Assembly (NCBI RefSeq): GCF_002101375.1
Contig: NZ_CP015207.1
Location: 2,062,001-2,126,000 of the forward strand
Direction of reading: 5' to 3'
Source of the DNA: Sporosarcina ureae
GTDB taxonomy: Bacteria > Bacillota > Bacilli > Bacillales_A > Planococcaceae
Length of the DNA: 64,000 nucleotides
Shown: positions 44,795-51,890 of the stretch, one piece after another
How the letters are laid out: each line of letters opens with the position of its first letter
Numbering within the stretch: position 1 is the stretch's first letter
Program-made: the position numbers and the translations under genes
The notes under the pieces: model-generated
The model's database searches: none
What the model saw: the letters and a program-made list of their open reading frames with translations, nothing else
What the model was told of the DNA's origin: nothing

Positions 44795-47167
44795 ATTTCT
44801 ATTATTAAAAATTTCACAAAAGTAACGGCAGCATTCGCATTAGCGAGTGCCGCCATCCTCATGCCGGTTTCTCCTTCATTTGCAGAGCAACCGATGCCGA
44901 TTTATGAAAATCAAGCAACGCAGACGCTACAGCATTCTATCACGATTTCTCCTACGGAAGTTCCGATGCCGTTGTCAACTGTGGCCGTAGAAGAAGGCGA
45001 TACGGTTCTAAGCGCACTAAAACGCAGTGTCAAAGCTAATAATATTTCGATGTCATATCGTGGGGGAGAGCATGAAAGTGCATATGTCGAAGGGATCCAA
45101 GGCGTATTTGAATTCGATCGTGGACAAGGCAGCGGTTGGATGTACAGCGTTAACGGCATCTTCCCGAATCGTGGAGCGGGTGTCATCAAGCTGATCCCTG
45201 GCGATAAAGTGGAGTGGAAATATACGATTGACTTAGGTAAGGATTTAAACGCGGATCTGTTTCCTTTCCGTGAAGACTTGGAGCCAAAAATCTCTGTGTC
45301 AGGAGTTACATCGGGAGCAACAGTTACACAGTCTGCTCTTTCCTTCCAAGTAAATGCAGCGAGTTATTTCGGAACAGCACTTCAACCTACAGTAACTGTA
45401 AACGGCAAACCAGCAGTAGTCACAGGGAACACAGTAAATACCGTGTTGCAGAGTGGCGAGAACAACATTGTCTTAAAGGCAACGGATAAGAAGGATGATA
45501 CGGTTACAAAAACAGTGAAGGTGACGTATGCACCTAATACTAATCCTGAACCGAACCCGTTACCCAATCCAGAACCTAATCCGAATCCACCACCAGAGCC
45601 TCCGGTAGTGAAGCCGGATCCAAAACCAGAACCAGAATCACCATCGATTAAAGATTACTCAAAGCTTGTCAATTCAGCGATTAGCCAGGCAAGTGCACAA
45701 ATGCTTGCAGGCACAATCGACAGTGAATGGCAGGCAATTGGACTGGTGAAAGCAGGTAAGAAAGTACCTGCTTCCTATACAAAAGAATTCTATGAACATT
45801 TGCAAGACCAAGTGATTAGCAGGTCTGGCAAAGGTCGTATGAAGATTACGGATGTACAGCGTTTAACCATGGCGGCTTCAGCAATCGGTATTGATCCGAC
45901 GAATGCAGATGGCAAAGGCTTTAACTTAATTGACAAAATTGTGAATAGCGAAAAGCATATGACGGGTGCTGATAGCCTGACATACCAAGGGAATAACGGA
46001 ATCATTTTCGCGTTAATTGCACTTGATTCAAGAGATTACCAAGTGCCAAACAACTCGAAATGGACACGTGAAAAACTAGTTGCGGAATTATTGAAATACC
46101 AAAAAGATGACGGATCGTGGAGCTTGGCGACGAGTAAGGAAGGATCGACAAGCTATGACATTACGGCGATGGCATTGATCGGTATTGCGCCGTATACAGA
46201 TCAGCCGGAAGTTCGTAAAGCGATGGATCGTGCAGTGAAGTTCCTGGCAAATGCACAAGGTCCAACAGGTGGATTTGACGAAGCATTCGTCGGTGGTATT
46301 TCAAGTGAAGCGACGTCACAAGTCATCATCGGTCTGACTGCGAATCAAATCGATCCGCGTATACCGATGTTCACGAAAAATGGCATCAACTTGATTGATC
46401 ACCTATTGAGTTTCCAAACATCTGACGGCGGCTTCCAGCATACAGCAGGAGATAGTCGTTCGAATGCTATGGCAACCGAGCAAGCGTTGCAAGCATTAGT
46501 AGCATTTGATTTATTCACAAAAGGCAAAGGTGTATTATACAACTTCAAAGATGTACCTGTTCTTCCAGCACCAAAGCCAGATCCTGTACCAACACCTGAT
46601 CCAGATCCGAAACCTGACCCGACTCCGACTCCACAGTTCACGGATATTACTACACACTGGGCAAAGGATTATATTACGCAAGCAGTAGAGCAAGGAATAG
46701 CGAGTGGCTATAAAGACAATACGTTTAAGCCGAATCAATCACTGACGCGTGCACAAGCAGTATCTATTTTAGTTCGTGCGTTGGATTTAAAGACGGATAA
46801 GAAAGCACCGTTCGTAGATACACAAAAGTATGCCGCAAGTACACAAGCAGAAATTGCAGCTGCATACCATAATGGTTTAATAAAAGGGATCGACGGTAAG
46901 TTCATGCCGACACAACAAGTGACGCGTGCACAAATGGCGCTTATGTTATACCGTGCGTATGAAGTGAAGAACGGTGAAGTGTATAAGTTCAAGCAAGTAG
47001 CACCTTTCCGTGATATTCATTCATACAATATGGAGGCTGTAAAAGCGATGAGCATGCTATATGATTTGAAGATGGCAAATGGAGAGAATGGCAAATTTAT
47101 GCCAAGTAACTCTACATCTCGTGCACATGCTATGAAAATGTTAATAGAGTTTTTGAATACCAAATGA
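44795..47167 (+). CDS. SLH-anchored transcobalamin-like surface protein
   Basis: A 790-residue protein: signal peptide (SIIKNFTKVTAAFALASAAI), DUF4430 beta domain (GVFEFDRGQGSGWMYSVNGI), an Ig-like segment, a Pro-rich linker, an alpha/alpha barrel like that of the previous gene, a second Pro/Asp linker, and three SLH domains (FTDITTHWAKDYITQAV; FVDTQKYAASTQAEIA; FRDIHSYNMEAVKAMS) that bind wall polymer. The first ATG (44861) lies inside the signal peptide. An ATT at 44795, eight bases after AAGGAGG, gives a full signal, so I place the start there. It would hold B12 at the cell surface. Confidence 0.82.
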   Translation: MSIIKNFTKVTAAFALASAAILMPVSPSFAEQPMPIYENQATQTLQHSITISPTEVPMPLSTVAVEEGDTVLSALKRSVKANNISMSYRGGEHESAYVEGIQGVFEFDRGQGSGWMYSVNGIFPNRGAGVIKLIPGDKVEWKYTIDLGKDLNADLFPFREDLEPKISVSGVTSGATVTQSALSFQVNAASYFGTALQPTVTVNGKPAVVTGNTVNTVLQSGENNIVLKATDKKDDTVTKTVKVTYAPNTNPEPNPLPNPEPNPNPPPEPPVVKPDPKPEPESPSIKDYSKLVNSAISQASAQMLAGTIDSEWQAIGLVKAGKKVPASYTKEFYEHLQDQVISRSGKGRMKITDVQRLTMAASAIGIDPTNADGKGFNLIDKIVNSEKHMTGADSLTYQGNNGIIFALIALDSRDYQVPNNSKWTREKLVAELLKYQKDDGSWSLATSKEGSTSYDITAMALIGIAPYTDQPEVRKAMDRAVKFLANAQGPTGGFDEAFVGGISSEATSQVIIGLTANQIDPRIPMFTKNGINLIDHLLSFQTSDGGFQHTAGDSRSNAMATEQALQALVAFDLFTKGKGVLYNFKDVPVLPAPKPDPVPTPDPDPKPDPTPTPQFTDITTHWAKDYITQAVEQGIASGYKDNTFKPNQSLTRAQAVSILVRALDLKTDKKAPFVDTQKYAASTQAEIAAAYHNGLIKGIDGKFMPTQQVTRAQMALMLYRAYEVKNGEVYKFKQVAPFRDIHSYNMEAVKAMSMLYDLKMANGENGKFMPSNSTSRAHAMKMLIEFLNTK

Positions 47168-47171
47168 TCAC

Positions 47172-47208
47172 ACAATCTTGCACACACGCGGTGCAAGATT
47201 GTCTGTCT
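47172..47208 (+). terminator. Possible weak terminator or processing hairpin
   Basis: ACAATCTTGCAC is the exact complement of GTGCAAGATTGT, with a 7-base loop, but the 3' side lacks a good T run. Partial read-through into the ECF genes would leave more mRNA for the surface proteins. Confidence 0.55.
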
Positions 47209-47249
47209 TTATCGTATAGTATCTTGATAGGCTAGTGGGGGGAAGGGTT

Positions 47250-48128
47250 ATGGGCAATGGAATACACGCAGTTCACCCTTTCGTGATGTTCTTTTATTAT
47301 ATCTGCATTGGTTTTTTTGCGATGTTCTTCAATCATCCGATCTTTCTGTTAGCCGGTTGCCTTGCATTACTTGCGGTCAATCTTTCGCATGATGGCGGAC
47401 AGGCTATGAAGCAGTGGATGCCGTTGATGATGACTATGACTGTGCTCATCATTGTGCTCAATCCATTTATTAATTCAAGAGGAACGCATGTGTTCTTTCA
47501 TCTCTTTGGAAAACAAGTGACGCTAGAAGCGATGCTCTATGGTGTCGTGACAGCGATGTCGTTGTTGATGATTCTTTTGTTATTCGTTTCGTTGAATCTC
47601 GTCTTGAACGGTAATAAAATATTATATATTTTCGCAAGAATCGTGCCGAGGACTGCATTTCTAATTATGATGTCCATCCGTTTTGTGCCTTTGCTGAAAA
47701 GGCGGTTGACTGAAATTCAGGATGTCCAACGTCTGAAAGGCTTGACGATGACACAGGGAACAGTACGTGAGCGTGCGAAGAGTGGGATGTCAATGTTACA
47801 AATTCTGCTGTCATGGTCATTGGAAGAAGCTGTGGAGACTGCGGATTCTATGAAAGCAAGGGGATATGGATCTGGTAAAAGGCGTCCATATATTCCATAC
47901 CGGATGACGAAGTCGGATAAACAGTGGTTAAGTTATTTAATCGTGGTTTTCGTCATGTGCGTTACGGGTGGATTGATGGGCTATGGAAAGATCGTCATGT
48001 ATCCGGAACTTGGTACATTGCATTTATCATTGCTTGACTTCGCGGTATTCGCTTGCGGCATGGCCATGGCACTGTTTCCAGTACTTGTAGAAGGGAGAGA
48101 ACTACTGAAATGGAATTATTCAATTTGA
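47250..48128 (+). CDS. ECF transporter T component (EcfT/CbiQ-like)
   Basis: A 292-residue membrane protein with five to six TM helices and the two cytoplasmic Arg-Gly type motifs of EcfT (VQRLKGLTM and MKARGYGSG) that contact the ATPases. It starts at ATG 47250 behind GGGGGGAAGGG. It couples ATP hydrolysis to tilting of the S component. Its end overlaps the ATPase gene by 19 bases. Confidence 0.88.
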   Translation: MGNGIHAVHPFVMFFYYICIGFFAMFFNHPIFLLAGCLALLAVNLSHDGGQAMKQWMPLMMTMTVLIIVLNPFINSRGTHVFFHLFGKQVTLEAMLYGVVTAMSLLMILLLFVSLNLVLNGNKILYIFARIVPRTAFLIMMSIRFVPLLKRRLTEIQDVQRLKGLTMTQGTVRERAKSGMSMLQILLSWSLEEAVETADSMKARGYGSGKRRPYIPYRMTKSDKQWLSYLIVVFVMCVTGGLMGYGKIVMYPELGTLHLSLLDFAVFACGMAMALFPVLVEGRELLKWNYSI

Positions 48129-49783
48129 ATCACGTCTCGTTTTCTTTTCCGAATACAGATCAGCATGTGCTGAAAGATATTTCACTTTCTATTAATGAAG
48201 GAGAATTCCTCGTCATTGGAGGCGCAAGTGGCAGTGGTAAGACGACTTTACTGAAGGTATTGAAGAGGGAATTGACACCGGCGGGACAACTTGAAGGGGA
48301 AATTCTCTATAAAGGTAAACTGATCAATGAGTGGGAAGAGCGGCAGATGGTCGAGCAAGTCGGTTATGTTTTCCAGGATCCAGACAATCAAATCGTCATG
48401 GATGAAGTGATGCAAGAGATTGTCTTTGGATTGGAGAACTTAGGGTATTCTACTTTTGAAATGCGTAAACGGGTAGCGGAAATGGTGCACTTTTTCGGAG
48501 TGGAGGATTTGTTGAATGCAAAGCCTTCCGAGCTGTCTGGTGGTCAGAAGCAGTTGTTAAATCTACTGTCGGTACTACTTATGAAGCCGCGCGTTCTCTT
48601 GCTTGATGAACCGACATCACAACTCGATCCGGTGGCGGCAAAAGAGTTGGTACTGATGCTTGAGCGTTTAAATAAAGAAACGGGGATGACGATTGTATTA
48701 GTCGAGCACCGTTTGGAAGAATTGTTTGCAGTGGCGGACCGAGTCGTACTGGTGGAATCCGGTCAGATTAGGTATGAAGGGGATAGTCGCCAAGTCATTG
48801 GAGAATTATATATGGATCAAGCAACACATTTTTTTCCGTACGTACCTACATTCGCACGACTATATATGGAGTTTGAAGAGAAACCTGTTATTACGGCGAT
48901 TCCTCTTACGGTGAAAGAATGTAAGCAGTGGATCGGTCGTGAAGAGCATGAAATTGCGCCTGTTGAAGCGCAATCCAATCGATCGAAAGAGCCATGGATA
49001 CTCGAGATGGACGATGTGTTTTTCCGGTACGAAAAGAAAGCACCATTCGTCTTGAAAAGTTTTACGTTACGTATCCCAAAAGGTCAATTTTTTGCGATGG
49101 TTGGAGGAAACGGCAGTGGGAAAACGACTGCTTTACGCACGAGTCTCGGCAGTATAAAACCGCAACGTGGAAAAGTCCGCTTGAATGGGCAAGATATGCG
49201 GAAAATGAAGGATTCTGAGTGGATTGGAAAAATTGCCTACTTGCCACAAAATCCTAGAACGTATTTTGTTCAGCAAACGATAGAAGAAGAAATGCAGACT
49301 ATTGGTGAGCGCTTGAAGCTATCCAATTTAACGGAAAGGATGCATCATTTGCTTGAAGCGTTCGGTATTTCCCATTTACGTACGCGTCATCCGTATGACT
49401 GCTCAGGTGGGGAAGTCCAGAAAGCGGCACTTGCCTGTATTTTGCTAGGTGAACCCGAAATGTTGTTCATGGATGAACCGACGAAAGGGATGGATCCGGT
49501 TTCGAAGCAGCATTTAGGTGAGTTATTGTATAGTTTGCAGCAAGACGGACTGACCCTTTTCATGGTGACGCATGACATCGGCTTTGCAGCGAGTTATGCA
49601 CAACGTTGTGCCATGATGTTTGATGGAGAAATCGCAGCAGACGGTACGCCAGATGAATTATTCAAAGGCAATTATTTCTACACGACGGCGATCAATCGCG
49701 CGACGCGGGAAACAAAACAGCCTGAAGTATTGACGTATGAGGAGGCTGTGGCGACATGGGTCGTTCGCGAAAGTATTTACTGA
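48110..49783 (+). CDS. ECF transporter fused double ATPase (EcfA-A')
   Basis: A 557-residue tandem ABC ATPase. First domain: GASGSGKTT, signature LSGGQKQ, LLLDEPTSQLD. Second domain: GGNGSGKTT, signature CSGGEVQ, LFMDEPTKGMD. The two domains are joined by a linker of about 50 residues. The start ATG 48110 is inside the end of ecfT; GGGAGAG lies about 12 bases upstream. It powers the B12 importer. Confidence 0.9.
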   Translation: MELFNLNHVSFSFPNTDQHVLKDISLSINEGEFLVIGGASGSGKTTLLKVLKRELTPAGQLEGEILYKGKLINEWEERQMVEQVGYVFQDPDNQIVMDEVMQEIVFGLENLGYSTFEMRKRVAEMVHFFGVEDLLNAKPSELSGGQKQLLNLLSVLLMKPRVLLLDEPTSQLDPVAAKELVLMLERLNKETGMTIVLVEHRLEELFAVADRVVLVESGQIRYEGDSRQVIGELYMDQATHFFPYVPTFARLYMEFEEKPVITAIPLTVKECKQWIGREEHEIAPVEAQSNRSKEPWILEMDDVFFRYEKKAPFVLKSFTLRIPKGQFFAMVGGNGSGKTTALRTSLGSIKPQRGKVRLNGQDMRKMKDSEWIGKIAYLPQNPRTYFVQQTIEEEMQTIGERLKLSNLTERMHHLLEAFGISHLRTRHPYDCSGGEVQKAALACILLGEPEMLFMDEPTKGMDPVSKQHLGELLYSLQQDGLTLFMVTHDIGFAASYAQRCAMMFDGEIAADGTPDELFKGNYFYTTAINRATRETKQPEVLTYEEAVATWVVRESIY

Positions 49784-50454
49784 TTGTTTCTTTAGTATTA
49801 CTGTCTTTACTTGTCGTTTCGATCGTCTTCTTTCATTACAGAGCGTATTTATTACTGAGTATCATCATGATCGCGGCCATTATGATTCCGTTTTTCGCTC
49901 GCTTTGAGTGGCGGGATGTAGGAGGAAGGGAAGTGGTCTTGCTGGCAATGCTTGCAGCGATCGCAGCAGTTGGGCGTGTTCCATTTGCCGGACTTCCGAG
50001 CATTCAGCCAACTTCCTTCATTATCATTATGGCAGGGTTAGTCTTTGGTGCGGAGTCAGGTTTCATCGTCGGTGCTGTCGCTGCTATTGTCTCAAATTTT
50101 TTTCTCGGGCAAGGGCCTTGGACTCCATGGCAAATGTATGCGTGGGGCATGATGGGAATGACTGCGGGACTATTACGTAATACCGTGTTTATGAAGACGC
50201 TTTGGGGGAAAAGTGTGTTTGGTTTCGTCTGGGGCTATATTTTCGGCTGGGTCATGAATGCGTGGGTTATTGTAGGGAATATTGAAGCACTTTCTTGGAA
50301 ATACGTTGCCGGGATTTTTGCTTCCAGTATCTACTTTGATCTCGCGCATGCCTTATCCAATGTATTTTTCATTTGTGTATTTGGAGCAAGTTGGATGAAG
50401 ATTTTGCAACGCATTCAGCGGAAGTATGGGTTGCTGTATGAGCAGCCAGATTAA
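49756..50454 (+). CDS. ECF transporter S component, probably cobalamin-specific
   Basis: A 232-residue membrane protein with an N-terminal hairpin of two TM helices and a six-helix S-component core (REVVLLAMLAAIAAVGRVPFAG; then PTSFIIIMAGLVFGAESGF). It overlaps the ATPase gene by 28 bases. The pattern is that of CbrT-like S components. B12 as ligand is inferred from the riboswitch and the transcobalamin-like neighbours; the sequence alone does not fix it. Confidence 0.82.
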   Translation: MGRSRKYLLIVSLVLLSLLVVSIVFFHYRAYLLLSIIMIAAIMIPFFARFEWRDVGGREVVLLAMLAAIAAVGRVPFAGLPSIQPTSFIIIMAGLVFGAESGFIVGAVAAIVSNFFLGQGPWTPWQMYAWGMMGMTAGLLRNTVFMKTLWGKSVFGFVWGYIFGWVMNAWVIVGNIEALSWKYVAGIFASSIYFDLAHALSNVFFICVFGASWMKILQRIQRKYGLLYEQPD

Positions 50455-50466
50455 CTGGTATACATA

Positions 50467-50506
50467 AGACACAAAAAGAGTAGCCAAAAATGGCTACTCT
50501 TTTTGT
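50467..50506 (+). terminator. Terminator of the B12 uptake operon
   Basis: ACACAAAAAGAGTAGCC pairs exactly with GGCTACTCTTTTTGTGT over a 6-base loop. Confidence 0.92.
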
Positions 50507-50564
50507 GTGCAATGAGTAAAAAGCGAATGATTATATGCGATAACGATGCCTTCTCCTTTAAAAA

Positions 50565-50747
50565 TCACGAAGGATTAAACGGTTGATTACCTTCCGACTG
50601 CTTGTTCTTCTTCGAGTTCGCATTCTTATTCTTAGCCGCATCGTTCTGTCCAATTACATCGAAATCGTCAGGACTCAGATCATATCCAAAACCATACTCC
50701 TCACGCATGTTCTCATTTTTCTTCTTATTACTCTTTTTGTTAGGCAT
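50565..50747 (-). CDS. Small Lys/Asn-rich protein
   Basis: A 60-residue hydrophilic protein starting at ATG 50747 behind GGAGGTGACG. It has a basic start (MPNKKSNKKKN), a central REEYGFGYDLSPDDFDV and an Asn/Lys tail. It could be a spore- or stress-associated small protein, but I cannot name a family. Confidence 0.65.
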   Translation of the reverse strand: MPNKKSNKKKNENMREEYGFGYDLSPDDFDVIGQNDAAKNKNANSKKNKQSEGNQPFNPS

Positions 50748-50799
50748 GTTCGTCACCTCCATTATAGAAGTGTGGCATTCTTATTGGAGATTATACATC

Positions 50800-50940
50800 A
50801 CCTATGAGCGGTTGTGACGTTGCATAGAGCGGTTGGATGTGTTCTATGAGCGCTTTTGTGGCATGATAGAGCGCTTGTCCATGTTCTATGAGCACTTGTG
50901 AATTTTTAAGAGCGGTTGAAGCAGTATAATGAGCGCAAAT
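50800..50940 (+). repeat. 21-bp phased repeat, locus 2
   Basis: GAGC(G/A) starts at 50806, 50827, 50848, 50869, 50890, 50910 and 50931: intervals 21, 21, 21, 21, 20, 21. The unit is close to TATGAGCGSTTG plus about ten variable bases. It is the same motif and period as at 6426-6551, and lies upstream of a response-regulator gene. Confidence 0.88.
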
Positions 50941-51043
50941 GAATTCATTCAAATCTATCTTAAGATTTTCTTCATATTTATCCTCAGTCTTTGTTAAGAG
51001 TAGGGTGGTAGAATGAAGGTATTAGTGAGACGGGGTGACGTAT

Positions 51044-51733
51044 ATGGCAGAGTTTACAGTGCTTGTAGCAGACGATGATAAGGAAATCCGTGAGGGAATT
51101 GAGATTTATTTGAAAAATGAAGGATATCATGTGCTGAAAGCGAAAGATGGTCAAGAAGCGCTAGAGTTGCTGGCGTTGAATGAAATCCATTTATTGATTT
51201 TAGATATTATGATGCCGAATATGGATGGGATCACGGCAACATTCAAGATACGGGAAGTACAGAATATCCCCATTATCATGTTAAGTGCGAAAGTGGAAGA
51301 CTCTGACAAAATACATGGGTTGTCAGTTGGTGCAGATGATTATGTCACGAAGCCATTCCATCCGCTTGAACTGATGGCTCGTGTGAAGTCACAACTTCGC
51401 CGGTATGTAATGCTGGGGACGTATGAAGGACAAAAAGTAATTGAAGTAAACGGACTTGTCCTCAATGAAGAAGAGAAGGAGTTGACGGTAAATGGGACAC
51501 CGGTTCGGCTGACTCCAATTGAATTCAAAATCACGGAACTCCTGATGAAACATCCAGGACGCGTATTTTCAATTAATGAAATATATGAACGTGTGTGGAA
51601 TGAACAGGCATATAACGCAGAAAATATTGTGGCGGTGCATATCCGAAAGATCCGAGAGAAAATAGAAGCGGATCCGAAAAATCCGCAGTATGTAAAGGTG
51701 GTGTGGGGCGTTGGCTACAAAATTGAAAAATAG
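51044..51733 (+). CDS. OmpR/PhoB-type response regulator
   Basis: A 229-residue regulator. The receiver domain has acidic residues DDD at 10-12, the phospho-acceptor Asp54 (LILDIMMPNMDG) and Lys in VTKPFHP. The winged-helix output domain ends VKVVWGVGYKIEK. The start ATG follows GGGGTGACG. It pairs with the kinase downstream; the genes are linked by a small ORF. Confidence 0.92.
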   Translation: MAEFTVLVADDDKEIREGIEIYLKNEGYHVLKAKDGQEALELLALNEIHLLILDIMMPNMDGITATFKIREVQNIPIIMLSAKVEDSDKIHGLSVGADDYVTKPFHPLELMARVKSQLRRYVMLGTYEGQKVIEVNGLVLNEEEKELTVNGTPVRLTPIEFKITELLMKHPGRVFSINEIYERVWNEQAYNAENIVAVHIRKIREKIEADPKNPQYVKVVWGVGYKIEK

Positions 51734-51890
51734 AAACGGCTTGGTTGGGTCAATCATTGCGATTACGTTAGCTCTGGGTAGCCTACTGTACTGCGCCTCC
51801 TATACAGTGGATCTTTTCCTGGACGGCTGGGAACGAGTAAACCTAGCGACTCATTACTTCGGACGAATTATTAGAGGAGGAACCGTGTAA
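51711..51890 (+). CDS. Possible small one-TM protein between regulator and kinase
   Basis: An open frame from TTG 51711 gives 59 residues: a basic start (MATKLKNRNG), a TM segment (LVGSIIAITLALGSLLYCA) and a polar tail (WERVNLATHYFGRIIRGG). It overlaps the regulator end by 23 bases, and its TAA shares one base with the kinase ATG. AAGGTGG lies seven bases upstream. It fills the whole gap. It may be an accessory membrane peptide of the two-component system, or a relic. Confidence 0.45.
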   Translation: MATKLKNRNGLVGSIIAITLALGSLLYCASYTVDLFLDGWERVNLATHYFGRIIRGGTV

